The translations under genes were made by a program, and so were the position numbers. Below, in pieces: positions 1-9,787 of a DNA stretch of 32,545 bases (positions within the stretch are counted from its first letter, which is position 1; each line of letters starts with the position of its first letter). The DNA is from JAVBMU01 sp031552185 (GTDB lineage: Bacteria > Actinomycetota > Actinomycetes > Actinomycetales > Cellulomonadaceae). Location: contig JAVBMU010000116.1 of assembly GCA_031552185.1 (NCBI GenBank), forward strand, positions 1 to 32,545. The letters are read 5' to 3'. Below the pieces are notes generated by a model, which saw only the letters and a list, made by a program, of their open reading frames with translations, did no database searches and had not been told where the DNA came from.

Positions 1-130
1 CCCCGCCGCGGGGGGGGGGGGGCCCCCCCCCCCCGCGGGGGGGGGGGCGGCGGGCGGCCCCCCCCGCGCGGGTGTTGGGGGCCCCGGCGCCGGGGGGGGG
101 GGGGGGGGGGGGCCCCCCCCCCCCGACCCC
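1..130. other. G/C homopolymer block at the window edge
   Basis: The first ~130 bases are almost only long runs of G alternating with long runs of C, including a G run of more than 20. Base composition changes abruptly to ordinary actinobacterial sequence near 131. No gene is visible here, although a trigger factor gene often precedes clpP1 in bacteria. Runs of G mirrored by runs of C are typical of sequencing or assembly error at a contig end, so I infer an artefact rather than biology. Confidence 0.6.
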
Positions 131-140
131 CCGGCTCGTG

Positions 141-153
141 CGCCGTCAGCGAA
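141..153. promoter_or_regulatory. Possible ClgR-type operator upstream of clpP1
   Basis: The sequence CGCCGTCAGCGAA has the CGC-N5-GCG form of ClgR sites, with a purine before GCG and AA after it. ClgR is the known activator of clp genes in corynebacteria, mycobacteria and streptomycetes. The site lies about 120 bases before the clpP1 start, and no other gene lies between. It differs from the consensus I remember at the central A, which is T here. No convincing -10 could be chosen, so the call rests on half-site spacing and context. Confidence 0.35.
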
Positions 154-271
154 AACGCGGGCTATGGGGACGAAGCCGGACCCCCGCCCGCGTTAGGGTC
201 GAGGCAACGACACGCCAGGTTCTTCGGTCCGGCCGTCCCGACGCCGGCCGCCCATGGGCAAGGAGATGGAT

Positions 272-898
272 GTGAACGAGTGGTACCCGGCGCCCCAGGC
301 GCGCACCGAATCGCCCGGTCTCGGCCTGAATGACTCGATCTACAACCGTCTGCTCCGGGAGCGGATCATTTGGCTCGGGTCCGAGGTCAAGGACGAGAAC
401 TCCAACGCGATCTGCGCCCAGATGATGCTGCTGGCCGCCGAGGACCCGACCAAGGACATCTGGCTGTACATCAACTCGCCGGGCGGTTCGATCACGGCGG
501 GCATGGCGATCTACGACACCATGCAGTACATCCAGCCCGACGTCGCGACGATCGCCATGGGCATGGCCGCCTCGATGGGGCAGTTCCTGCTCTCCTCGGG
601 CACCAAGGGCAAGCGCTACGCCACCCCCCACGCCCGGGTGATGATGCACCAACCGTCCGGCGGCGTCGGCGGCACGGCGACGGACGTGCGGATCAACGCG
701 CAGCTCATCATGCACATGAAGAAGGTGCTCTCCGAGCTGACCGCGGAGCAGACCGGGCAGCCGCTGGACAAGATCCTCAAGGACTCCGACCGCGACAGCT
801 GGTTCACGGCCCCCGAGGCGCTGGAATACGGCTTCATCGACCACGTCGTGACGAACGCGTCGTCGGTCACGGGCGGCGGGGGCACCACGGCCGACTGA
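272..898 (+). CDS. clpP1: ATP-dependent Clp protease proteolytic subunit ClpP1
   Basis: Serine peptidase subunit (family S14) of the cytoplasmic Clp protease. In actinobacteria ClpP1 and ClpP2 form a mixed 14-mer that degrades proteins fed by ClpX or ClpC. Counting from GTG 272, the catalytic triad is Ser101 in the MAASMGQ motif, His126 in MMHQP and Asp175 in SDRDSW. The INSPGG oxyanion-loop motif and the Gly-rich SGGVGG handle segment are also present. The product is 208 aa, normal for the family. GTG 272 was chosen because AAGGAG at 260-265 lies six bases ahead of it. In-frame ATG 254 has no ribosome site, and ATG 266 abuts the AAGGAG directly; using ATG 254 would add six residues. clpP2 follows 71 bases downstream on the same strand. 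Confidence 0.95.
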   Translation: MNEWYPAPQARTESPGLGLNDSIYNRLLRERIIWLGSEVKDENSNAICAQMMLLAAEDPTKDIWLYINSPGGSITAGMAIYDTMQYIQPDVATIAMGMAASMGQFLLSSGTKGKRYATPHARVMMHQPSGGVGGTATDVRINAQLIMHMKKVLSELTAEQTGQPLDKILKDSDRDSWFTAPEALEYGFIDHVVTNASSVTGGGGTTAD

Positions 899-969
899 TC
901 GCGGCCGGCTCCCCCCGGCCGACCGTCCGTGCCCGCCCACCGGCCCCCGATCCAATCCGAGGAGTATCC

Positions 970-1656
970 GTGAGCATTGAGTCCCGCTACCTGTCCACCG
1001 CCCAGCGCCTCGCGGGTGATCGCCCGCTCGCGACGGTCCCGTCGGCGCGGTACATCCTGCCGCAGTTCGAGGAGCGCACCGCCTACGGCTTCAAGCGCCA
1101 GGACCCGTACACCAAGCTGTTCGAGGACCGGATCATCTTCCTGGGCGTCCAGGTCGACGACGCGTCCGCGGACGACGTCATGGCCCAGTTGCTCGTGCTG
1201 GAGAGCCAGGACCCGGACCGGGACGTCATCCTCTACATCAATTCGCCGGGCGGCTCGTTCACCGCGATGACGGCGCTGTACGACACGATCCAGTACATCA
1301 AGCCCCAGATCCAGACCGTGTGCCTCGGCCAAGCCGCCTCCGCCGCGGCCGTGCTGCTCGCCGCCGGACATCCCGGCAAGCGCCTGGCCCTGCCCAACGC
1401 CCGCGTGCTGATCCACCAGCCCGCGATGGAGGGCGGCTACGCGCAGGCCTCGGACATCGAGATCCACGCCAACGAGCTGATCCGGATGCGCGAGTGGCTG
1501 GAGGAAACGCTCGCCCTGCACACCCGGCAGACCGTCGACCAGGTCCGGGCCGACATCGAGCGGGACAAGATCCTCACGGCCGAGCAGGCGAAGGACTACG
1601 GCCTCGTGGACGAGGTGCTGGTCAGCCGCAAGGGCGCGCAGGTGCACAAGCCCTGA
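970..1656 (+). CDS. clpP2: ATP-dependent Clp protease proteolytic subunit ClpP2
   Basis: Second ClpP paralogue and partner of ClpP1 in the mixed tetradecamer. The product is 228 aa from GTG 970, with GAGG at 959-962 as ribosome site. The triad is Ser124 (GQAASAAA), His149 (LIHQP) and Asp199 (ERDKIL). The N-terminal stretch RYILPQFEERTAYGFKRQ is characteristic of actinobacterial ClpP2, in which the N-terminus is processed on assembly. The reading frame stays open far upstream inside clpP1, but that part is a shadow, and the start is set by the ribosome site. It is likely co-transcribed with clpP1, and clpX follows 161 bases downstream. Confidence 0.95.
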   Translation: MSIESRYLSTAQRLAGDRPLATVPSARYILPQFEERTAYGFKRQDPYTKLFEDRIIFLGVQVDDASADDVMAQLLVLESQDPDRDVILYINSPGGSFTAMTALYDTIQYIKPQIQTVCLGQAASAAAVLLAAGHPGKRLALPNARVLIHQPAMEGGYAQASDIEIHANELIRMREWLEETLALHTRQTVDQVRADIERDKILTAEQAKDYGLVDEVLVSRKGAQVHKP

Positions 1657-1817
1657 CCTGGCGGGTCGGCCGGTCCGGGGGAACGGACCGGCGACGCACC
1701 GGGGCGCCCGGCTGACAACCGGGCGCCCGTAGTGTGGAATGGGGGAGAAGGACTCGGTAGTACTCGACTCGCGGCTCCCGGCTCAACGCCCCGGGAGCCG
1801 AGACAAGGAGACCGGTG

Positions 1818-3112
<1,295 letters not shown>

Positions 3113-3113
<1 letters not shown>

Positions 3114-3137
3114 CCCCGCGCGAGACGCGCGCGGGGC
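3113..3137. terminator. Hairpin between convergent clpX and acyl-CoA ligase genes
   Basis: GCCCCGCGCG at 3113-3122 pairs perfectly with CGCGCGGGGC at 3128-3137 around a five-base loop. It starts on the last base of the clpX stop codon and ends nine bases before the end of the opposing gene. There is no T-tract, as is usual for high-GC actinobacteria. Its position suggests a bidirectional terminator. Confidence 0.65.
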
Positions 3138-3146
3138 GTGACTCGC

Positions 3147-4955
3147 CTAGCCGACTGCGCTCGGCACGGCGTACAGCGCCTCGATCCGGTCCGCGAAGTC
3201 CTTGCACACCACGGCCCGCTTCACCTTGAGCGACGGCGTCAAATAGCCGTTCTCCTCGGTGAAGTCGGTGGTGAGGACGCCGAACTTGCGGATCGACTCC
3301 GCCCGGGAGACGGCCTCGTTGGCACGGGCGACGGCGCGGTCGAGGGCCGCCAGCACATCGGGGTTGACGGCCGCCGCATCGACGGACATCTCCGGCAGCC
3401 CGTGCCCGGCGAGCCAGCCGGGCAGCATCTCGGCGTCGAGCGTGACCAGCGCGCCGATGAAGGGGCGCTGATCGCCCACCACCACCACCTGGCTGACCAG
3501 CGGGTGGCCCCGCAGCCTGTCCTCGAGCAGCGCGGGCGCGACGTTCTTGCCGCCCGCGGTCACGATGATCTCCTTCTTGCGGCCGGTGATCGTCAGGTAG
3601 CCGTCGGCGTCGAGCGCGCCGAGGTCCCCGGTGCGGAACCAGCCGTCCGCGAGGACCTCGTCGGTCAGATCGGGCTGGTTGTGGTAGCCGCGGAAGAGGT
3701 GATCGCCCTTGACGTAGATCTCGCCCTCGTCGTCGACCCGCAGACTCGCGCCCGGGAAGGGCGGGCCGACGGTGCCGATCTTGATCAGTCCCGGGGCGTT
3801 GACGGCGGTGGGGGCGTTCGTCTCGGTCAGGCCGTACCCCTCGAGGACCCGCAGCCCGATGCCGCGGTAGAAGTGCCCGAGTCGCTCGCCGAGGGGAGCC
3901 CCGCCCGAGACGGCGTAGACGAGCCGGCCGCCCATCTTCGCCCGCAGCGTCTTGTACACCAGCCGGTTGGCGATCGCGTGCTGCGCGCGCAGCGCGGCGG
4001 ACGGCCCGGCCGGAGTGTCCAGCGCCCGCGAGTAGGTGATCGAGACCTTGGCCGACCACCGGAACAGGCGCAGCTTCGCGCCGCCGCCCGCCTTCTGTTC
4101 GGCGCTGTTGTAGACCTTCTCCAGCACCCGCGGGACGGCGAGCAGGAAGGTCGGCCGGAACGTCTCCAGCGCCGTCGTCACCGTCTTGGTGTCCGACCAG
4201 TGGCCGAGCACGCTCCCGGCCGCCACCACGATCACCTCGATGCACCGGGCGAATACATGCGCCAGGGGGAGGAACAACACCGTGCGGTACGACGGGTCGC
4301 TCACCACTTCCTGCAGCCCGACCATGGCGTGCCGGGCCTGGTGGACGAAGGCCCTGTGGGTCAGTTCGACGCCCTTGGGTCGGCCGGTGGCGCCGGAGGT
4401 GTAGATGATCGTGGCGAGGTCCCGGCCCTGCACGGCTGCGCGCCGCCGGGCGACCTCCTCGGCGGGAACCTGCTCGCCGGCGGCGCGCAGCGTGTCGCAC
4501 GCCCCGTCGTCGAGGACGAGGACCTCGCCGAGGCCCGGGGTTTCGCCGCGCACCGAGGCCAGCAAGTGCGCGTTCTGTGCGGTCTCGACGACGGCGAGGC
4601 GCACCCCGGCGTCGGACAGGACCCATTGCACCTGCTCGGCGGAGGAGGTCTCGTAGATCGGCACGCTCACCGCGCCGGCGGCCCAGATGGCAAAGTCGAG
4701 CAGCGTCCACTCGTACCGGGTGCGGGACATCAGGGCAATGGTGTCGCCCGGCCGGATCCCCTTGGCGACGAGTCCGCGCGCGATCGCAACGACGTCGGCG
4801 TCGAATTCGCGCGCGGTGATCGGCTCCCAGGAGCCGGCCAGATAGCGTTCGATCAGCGTCCCGTCGGCGGCCGCCTCGACGCGGTCGATCAGCAACGTGT
4901 TGGCATTTGCCGAATCCGGAATCTCAATCCGGATCGGACTGGTGAATTCAGGCAT
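3147..4955 (-). CDS. Long-chain fatty acid-CoA ligase, FadD15-like
   Basis: ATP-dependent acyl-CoA synthetase of the ANL (AMP-forming) superfamily, which activates free fatty acids to acyl-CoA for oxidation or lipid synthesis. The product is 602 aa. The AMP-binding motif YTSGATGRPKG lies at about 185-195, followed by the GYGLTE motif, the DGWFRTGDLG hinge region, and the C-terminal GRKKEIIVTAGGKNV segment; the lysine-containing C-terminal TPSLKVKR stretch is also present. Length and motifs match the long-chain AMP-forming synthetases (COG1022 type, as in mycobacterial FadD15) rather than short acetate-type enzymes. The start at 4955 has GGAAGG about five bases upstream. It faces clpX and is divergent from the chorismate mutase gene. 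Chain-length preference cannot be read from the sequence. Confidence 0.9.
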   Translation of the reverse strand: MPEFTSPIRIEIPDSANANTLLIDRVEAAADGTLIERYLAGSWEPITAREFDADVVAIARGLVAKGIRPGDTIALMSRTRYEWTLLDFAIWAAGAVSVPIYETSSAEQVQWVLSDAGVRLAVVETAQNAHLLASVRGETPGLGEVLVLDDGACDTLRAAGEQVPAEEVARRRAAVQGRDLATIIYTSGATGRPKGVELTHRAFVHQARHAMVGLQEVVSDPSYRTVLFLPLAHVFARCIEVIVVAAGSVLGHWSDTKTVTTALETFRPTFLLAVPRVLEKVYNSAEQKAGGGAKLRLFRWSAKVSITYSRALDTPAGPSAALRAQHAIANRLVYKTLRAKMGGRLVYAVSGGAPLGERLGHFYRGIGLRVLEGYGLTETNAPTAVNAPGLIKIGTVGPPFPGASLRVDDEGEIYVKGDHLFRGYHNQPDLTDEVLADGWFRTGDLGALDADGYLTITGRKKEIIVTAGGKNVAPALLEDRLRGHPLVSQVVVVGDQRPFIGALVTLDAEMLPGWLAGHGLPEMSVDAAAVNPDVLAALDRAVARANEAVSRAESIRKFGVLTTDFTEENGYLTPSLKVKRAVVCKDFADRIEALYAVPSAVG

Positions 4956-5065
4956 TCCGACCTTCCGGGGGACGGCGATGACGGGCTGGTGGCGATCCTG
5001 AGACTACCGCGGTTTTCTGCCCCGGAGCGCGGCATCGATGCCTGCCGCCGGCCCGCCCCGGCGCC

Positions 5066-5071
5066 TAAGAT
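5066..5071 (+). promoter_or_regulatory. -10 element for a leaderless chorismate mutase mRNA
   Basis: TAAGAT fits TANNNT and ends six bases before ATG 5078, so transcription would begin at or next to the A of the start codon. No Shine-Dalgarno is spaced correctly; GAGG lies immediately before the ATG. No clear -35 is seen, which is common for such promoters. Confidence 0.45.
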
Positions 5072-5077
5072 CTGAGG

Positions 5078-5404
5078 ATGAGCCCGGACGTTCCGCCGCA
5101 GATGCTCGCATTGCGTGCCACCATTGACAATATCGACGCCGCCTTGATGTATCTCTTGGCCGAGAGGTTTCGGACCACCCGGCGGGTGGGCGAGATCAAG
5201 GCGGCCGCCGGCCTGGCACCGGCAGACCCGGAACGGGATCGTCAACAGATCGCCCGGCTGACCTCGATCGCGGCGGAGGCGGGCCTGGACCCGCACTTCG
5301 CCGAGCAGTTCCGCGCGTTCGTCGTGGCGGAGGTCATCCGCCACCACGAGTTGATCGCCCGCGAGCACGGCGGCCAGGCGCCGCCGCTGGACACGTACTC
5401 CTGA
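5078..5404 (+). CDS. Chorismate mutase, AroQ class (stand-alone)
   Basis: Converts chorismate to prephenate, the committed step to phenylalanine and tyrosine. The 108-aa all-alpha protein shows the type II CM pattern. An N-terminal helix LRATIDNIDAALMYLLAER is followed by RRVGEIKAAAGL, containing the active-site Arg and Lys, then DPERDRQQIARL, and a final helix with the HHELIAREH segment. There is no signal peptide, so it is cytoplasmic. It lacks fused DAHP synthase or prephenate dehydratase domains and matches the small actinobacterial proteins that often need DAHP synthase for full activity. No aromatic pathway genes are nearby. The start agrees with a -10 element six bases upstream. Confidence 0.88.
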   Translation: MSPDVPPQMLALRATIDNIDAALMYLLAERFRTTRRVGEIKAAAGLAPADPERDRQQIARLTSIAAEAGLDPHFAEQFRAFVVAEVIRHHELIAREHGGQAPPLDTYS

Positions 5405-5432
5405 CGGGCGAGGCCCGCCGAGGGTGTCCGCG

Positions 5433-5475
5433 GGCGGCCTCGTCGAAAAAGAGGGGGTGGCGTTTTTCGGCCGCC
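5433..5475 (+). terminator. Bulged hairpin after the chorismate mutase gene
   Basis: GGCGGC (5433-5438) pairs with GCCGCC (5470-5475), and CGAAAAA (5444-5450) pairs with TTTTTCG (5463-5469), with a five-base bulge on the left arm and a 12-base loop. It lies 29 bases after the stop codon and before the next ribosome site. A/T runs sit inside the stem rather than after it, so a terminator is only one reading; a leader structure for the next gene is the other. Confidence 0.35.
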
Positions 5476-5546
5476 TGCACCAATCTGGAATCACGCAAGG
5501 GGGCGCCCGGACCGCGCGTGGGTCGGCCCCAACGACTGGAGGTGCG

Positions 5547-6737
5547 ATGAAAATCGATTGGCTCAAGCCGCTGCTGGGACGTCCCGGCCCGTTCGCCACC
5601 GTCTACCTGGACGCCACGCCGAGCGTGGAGGCCGGTGACCGCGAGGTCGCGAGCAGGTGGCGGGGCGTCCGCCGCTCGTTGGCCCAGGCCGGCGCGCCGG
5701 CGGAACTGCTGGACGAGCTGGAGGAGGCGGTCAGCCGACCGATCCGGGCGGCCGGTCCGCACGGCCGCGTCCTGATCGCCGACGAGCACGGCGTGCTCGT
5801 GGACCGGGTGCTGCGCACGCCGCCGCCGCTCACCTTCGGGTCATACGGGCGCGTTCCCGCGCTGCTGCAGGCGGCTCGGGCCGCGGACGAGTCGGTCGAT
5901 CACGTCCGCGTCGTCGTCGATCGGCAGGGCGCCGACCTCGCCTGGTACGCGAGCGCGGGCGGCCCGTCCGAGCGCAGCACCATCACCGGCGAGCACGACG
6001 TGATCACGAAGAAGGCAGGCCGCGGGGGGACCACCCAGCGGCGGGTGGACGCGCGGGCCGAGGATTCGTGGGAACGCAACGCCGAACTGGTCGCGGCGGA
6101 GGTGGACCGACAGGTCGCGGAGCGCAGGCCGGAGCTCGTGATCATCTCCGGTGACGTGCGGGCGGTCGCGCTGGTCCGCGGCGAACTGGGCAAGCTTGCC
6201 GCCGACCTGGTGGTCGAGGTCCCCGGCGATTCGCGCACGTCCGTCACCAACGCCGACGCCTTCGAGGCGCGCGTCGCCGAGGCGCTGGAGGAGTTCCGGG
6301 CCCGACGGCGGGCGGGCGTCATCGCCGAGTTCGAGGAGGGGCGTGGCCGCGGCGGGGGCGCGGTCACCTCGATCGAGGACGTGGTGGCGGTGCTGGGGCG
6401 CGGGCAGGTCAAGGAGTTGATCTTCGCGGACGGCCCGGGCGCGGTCGGCTACGCCGACGGGCGGTCGCTGTGGATCGGTCCGGACCCGCTGCACATCGCC
6501 GACCGCCGCAGCGGCATCGAGGCGCTGGGTGCCACCGAGCGGATCGAGAAGCTGCCGGCCCGCGTCGCCCTGCTGCGGGCCGCACTCGGCCAGGACGCCG
6601 GGCTCACGCTCGTCCCGGAGGACAGCGTCGACCTGATCGACGGCGTCGGGGCGACGCTGCGCTGGTCGGACACCGCCACGCCGGGCGAGGGCGCCGTCGC
6701 CATGTCGCGGGACGCCGGCCGCCGCCGCGGCCGGTAG
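5547..6737 (+). CDS. Vms1/Ankzf1 (baeRF)-family release-factor-like protein
   Basis: The 396-aa protein resembles the bacterial/archaeal eRF1-like (baeRF) family that includes mycobacterial Rv2629. The eukaryotic relatives Vms1/Ankzf1 cleave peptidyl-tRNA on stalled large ribosomal subunits. Seen here are an N-terminal domain beginning WLKPLLGRPGPFATVYLDA, a central eRF1-domain-2-like part with DARAEDSWERNAELVAAEV followed by ELVIISGDVRAVALV, and a C-terminal L7Ae-like domain with REL-type helices (LGRGQVKELIFADG). GGAGGT sits four bases before ATG 5547; the frame is open further upstream but has no other ribosome site. A role in ribosome rescue or stress survival is inferred from the family. 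Its own catalytic residues are not identified here. Confidence 0.78.
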   Translation: MKIDWLKPLLGRPGPFATVYLDATPSVEAGDREVASRWRGVRRSLAQAGAPAELLDELEEAVSRPIRAAGPHGRVLIADEHGVLVDRVLRTPPPLTFGSYGRVPALLQAARAADESVDHVRVVVDRQGADLAWYASAGGPSERSTITGEHDVITKKAGRGGTTQRRVDARAEDSWERNAELVAAEVDRQVAERRPELVIISGDVRAVALVRGELGKLAADLVVEVPGDSRTSVTNADAFEARVAEALEEFRARRRAGVIAEFEEGRGRGGGAVTSIEDVVAVLGRGQVKELIFADGPGAVGYADGRSLWIGPDPLHIADRRSGIEALGATERIEKLPARVALLRAALGQDAGLTLVPEDSVDLIDGVGATLRWSDTATPGEGAVAMSRDAGRRRGR

Positions 6738-6743
6738 CTGCGG

Positions 6744-6774
6744 CCGCCGCCGCGGCCGTGGGCCGCGGCGGCGG
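6744..6774. terminator. Strong convergent hairpin
   Basis: A perfect 14-bp stem pairs 6744-6757 with 6761-6774 around a three-base loop. It lies in the 44-base gap between two converging genes. It is the longest perfect short-loop stem noticed in the window and could stop transcription from both sides. Confidence 0.65.
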
Positions 6775-6781
6775 AGCCGGC

Positions 6782-9559
6782 CTACCGGCGGTTGCGGACC
6801 TCGGGCTCGCCGAGCTGCGAGGCCAGGACGACGAGTCCGCCCTGGACGCTCGGGTCGCCCTGGCCGTTCACCGCCGCCACCAGGTCGAGGTCGCCGGTGA
6901 CCCGGCCGCCGCCACGGATATCCGCCACCGCCGCCCGGACGCCGTCGAGCGCGGCGGCCGGCACGGCCAGGGTGGCGCCGAGGATCGGCGTGCGCATCGA
7001 GACCTTGGCCTCGGACTTGACCTTGCGCAGCGCGGCCAGCGCATTGCCGGCGGCCGCGAGAACCGCGGGGTCGGCGTCGGCGGCCGCAGCGCGCAAGGGG
7101 GCGGCGTCCGGCCAGGCGGCCCGGTGCACGGAGCCCTCCCGCCACCATGACCAGACCTCCTCCGTCGCGAACGGCACGAACGGCGCGAACAGCCGCAGCA
7201 TGGTGTCGAGCGCCAGCGCGAGGGCCACCCGGGCCGACGTCGTCGCGGCCGATGCCTCGACCTCGCCGGAGGCGTACGCCCGGTCCTTGACCAGTTCCAG
7301 GTAGTCGTCGCAGAACGTCCAGAAGAAGGTCTCGATCAGCTCGAGCGCCCGGGTGTGGTCGTAGGCATCGAAGGCGGCGCCGGCCTGCCCGACGACGTCG
7401 GCGAGGCCGGCCAGCATCGCCCGGTCCAGCGGTTCGGTCACCAGCGCCGGGTCGAGGGCGATCTCGCCGCGGCCGTCGGCGTCGAGCCCGAAGGACAGGG
7501 CGAACTTGGACGCGTTCAGGATCTTGATGGCCAGCCGGCGGCCGATCTTCATCTGGCCGACCTCGAAGGCGGCGTCCGTGCCCAGGCGGGCGGCCGCGGC
7601 CCAATACCGGACCGCGTCGGAGCCGTGCTCCTCCAGCAGCCCCATGGGCGTGACGACGTTCCCCTTCGACTTCGACATCTTCTTGCGGTCGGGGTCCAGG
7701 ATCCAGCCCGAGATCGCCGCGTTCGACCAGGGCAGCGAGTCGAATTCCAGGTGCGAGCGGACCACCGTGGCGAACAGCCAGGTGCGGATGATGTCCTGGC
7801 CCTGCGGGCGCAGATCCATCGGGAACACGCGGCGGAAGAGGTCCTCGTCGGTCTCCCAGCCGCCCGCGATCTCGGGGGTGAGGGACGACGTCGCCCAGGT
7901 GTCCATCACGTCGGCCTCGCCGACGAATCCGCCGGGCGCACCGCGCTGCGTCTCGACATAGCCGGCGGGGGCGTCCGCGGACGGGTCGATCGGCAGGGCG
8001 TCCTCGGGCGGCGCGATCGGGTGGTCGTAATCGATCTCGCCCGAGTCGAGCACGGGGTACCACAGCGGGATCGGGACGCCGAAGAAGCGCTGCCGGGAGA
8101 TCAGCCAGTCCCCGGTGAGGCCGCCGACCCAGTTCTCGTACCGCACCCGCATGAAGTCGGGGTGGAAGGCCAACTCGCGCCCGCGCCCCAGCAACTGCGC
8201 CCGCAGGTCCCGCTCGGCCCACTCCCGGCCGCCGTTGCGGATGTACCACTGGCGGGAGGTGATGATCTCCAGCGGCTTGTCGCCCTTCTCGTGGAAGTTC
8301 GCCTTGCGCTGGGTCGCCACGGGCTCCCCGTCGAGGTCGCCGAGTTCGCGCAGCCCGTCCACGACGGCGGCCCGGGCCGAGAATGTCGTCTTCCCGGCCA
8401 TCTGTTCGAACGCCGCCCGCCCGCGGTCCGTGGTGATCCACGCCGGCGTCTCGCGGGTGATCCGGCCGTCCTTCTGCAGGATCGAGCGGGTGGGCAGGCT
8501 CAGTTCGCGCCACCACTGGACGTCGGTCAGATCGCCGAAGGTGCAGCACATCGCGATGCCGGCGCCCTTGTCCGGCTCGGCGGCGGGGTGGGCGAGCACG
8601 GGCAACTCGACGTCGAACAAGGGCGAGCGGACTGTGCTGCCGAAAAGCCCGCGGTAGCGCTCGTCGTCCGGGTGGGCGATCAACGCGCAGCACGCGGCGA
8701 GCAATTCGGGGCGCGTGGTCTCGATGTAAACCGGCGCGCCGTCGTCGGGCGTACCGGGCGCGACCCGGCGGAAGGCGACCCGGTGGAAGTGGCCGGGGTA
8801 GTCCTTGGCCTCGACCTCGGCCTGGGCGACGGCGGTCTGGAAGGTGACATCCCACAGCCCCGGCGCGTCGGCCTGGTACGCCTCGCCGCGGGCGAGGTTG
8901 CGCAGGAATGCGCGCTGGGCGGCGCGCCGGGAGTTGTCATCGATCGTCTGGTAGTGGTGCGACCAGTCCACGGAAAGGCCGAGCCGGCGCCACAGCGCTT
9001 CGAACTGGCGCTCGTCCTCGGCGGTCAGTCGGCCACACAGCTCGATGAAGTTGCGCCGGGAGATGGGCTGCTGGTCGGCACTCTTGATGGACTTGCCCTC
9101 GCCGCCCTCGTGCGGGGGCGTGAAGTCCGGGTCGTACGGCAGCGACGGGTCGCAGCGCACGCCGTAGTAGTTCTGGACCCGACGCTCGGTGGGCAGGCCG
9201 TTGTCGTCCCAGCCCATGGGGTAGAAGACCTCCCGGCCGCGCATCCGCTGGTAGCGGGCGACCAGGTCCGTGTGCGTGTAGGAGAACACGTGCCCGACGT
9301 GCAGCGAGCCGGAAACCGTGGGCGGCGGGGTGTCGATCGAGTACACCTGCTCGCGGGTCTTGGTCCGGTCGAAGGCGTAGGTCCCCTCGGCCGACCAGCG
9401 TTCGTCGAAGCGGTCCTCCAACCCGTCCAGGCTGACCCGGTCCGGTACGCCGACGACGACGGCGCGCACGACGCCGTCGGCGGTCGCGGGGGTCGAGGCG
9501 GTGGCGGGAACGGGGGGCGCCGAGCCCGGCCGGGGCTCGGTGGACGGGGTGGTGGTCAT
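6782..9559 (-). CDS. valS: Valyl-tRNA synthetase, type 2
   Basis: Class I aminoacyl-tRNA synthetase that charges tRNA-Val and edits misactivated threonine through its CP1 domain. The product is 925 aa. The HIGH signature is HVGH at 87-90 within PPPTVSGSLHVGH. The KMSKS loop is at 627-631, followed by KGNVVTP. The segment with GWDDNGLPTERRVQNYYGV and the insert containing PYDPDFTPPHEGG are typical of the archaeal/Rickettsia-like type 2 ValS rather than the E. coli type. A ~40-residue Ser/Thr/Pro-rich N-terminal extension precedes the core. The long C-terminal coiled coil of type 1 enzymes is not evident. The gene is monocistronic, convergent with the baeRF gene and divergent from a secreted-protein gene. 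No T-box was seen upstream. Confidence 0.96.
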   Translation of the reverse strand: MTTTPSTEPRPGSAPPVPATASTPATADGVVRAVVVGVPDRVSLDGLEDRFDERWSAEGTYAFDRTKTREQVYSIDTPPPTVSGSLHVGHVFSYTHTDLVARYQRMRGREVFYPMGWDDNGLPTERRVQNYYGVRCDPSLPYDPDFTPPHEGGEGKSIKSADQQPISRRNFIELCGRLTAEDERQFEALWRRLGLSVDWSHHYQTIDDNSRRAAQRAFLRNLARGEAYQADAPGLWDVTFQTAVAQAEVEAKDYPGHFHRVAFRRVAPGTPDDGAPVYIETTRPELLAACCALIAHPDDERYRGLFGSTVRSPLFDVELPVLAHPAAEPDKGAGIAMCCTFGDLTDVQWWRELSLPTRSILQKDGRITRETPAWITTDRGRAAFEQMAGKTTFSARAAVVDGLRELGDLDGEPVATQRKANFHEKGDKPLEIITSRQWYIRNGGREWAERDLRAQLLGRGRELAFHPDFMRVRYENWVGGLTGDWLISRQRFFGVPIPLWYPVLDSGEIDYDHPIAPPEDALPIDPSADAPAGYVETQRGAPGGFVGEADVMDTWATSSLTPEIAGGWETDEDLFRRVFPMDLRPQGQDIIRTWLFATVVRSHLEFDSLPWSNAAISGWILDPDRKKMSKSKGNVVTPMGLLEEHGSDAVRYWAAAARLGTDAAFEVGQMKIGRRLAIKILNASKFALSFGLDADGRGEIALDPALVTEPLDRAMLAGLADVVGQAGAAFDAYDHTRALELIETFFWTFCDDYLELVKDRAYASGEVEASAATTSARVALALALDTMLRLFAPFVPFATEEVWSWWREGSVHRAAWPDAAPLRAAAADADPAVLAAAGNALAALRKVKSEAKVSMRTPILGATLAVPAAALDGVRAAVADIRGGGRVTGDLDLVAAVNGQGDPSVQGGLVVLASQLGEPEVRNRR

Positions 9560-9685
9560 AGTCGCTCATCCTCGCAGATTCGCGGGCGGCGCATCGACCG
9601 GGTTCCCCCCGGGGCCGGACCGCGGGGCGGGGCGCGAACCGGATCGAATGCCATGGCTGGCGCCCAAAAAGGTCACAAAATGGTC

Positions 9686-9714
9686 TTGTCATGGGCGAAA
9701 AGACGCCATACTCT
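9686..9714 (+). promoter_or_regulatory. Sigma-70-type promoter for the secreted NlpC/P60-like gene
   Basis: TTGTCA at 9686-9691 and TACTCT at 9709-9714 are separated by exactly 17 bases, in an unusually A-rich part of the gap. Predicted initiation near 9721 would leave a ~65-base leader before ATG 9788. This is the best-formed -35/-10 pair I found in the window. Confidence 0.55.
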
Positions 9715-9787
9715 GAGCGAGATCGTCGAATTGAGTGACTTTCCCGAACTGCGCCTATCGCGACCGACACCGAGAAAGGCATGATCC

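Noticed and set aside
5841..8855. A 1004-codon minus-strand frame opposite the baeRF gene and in another frame of valS
   Set aside because: It is Arg/Gly/Pro-rich shadow sequence caused by high GC at codon third positions; valS and the baeRF gene explain the region.
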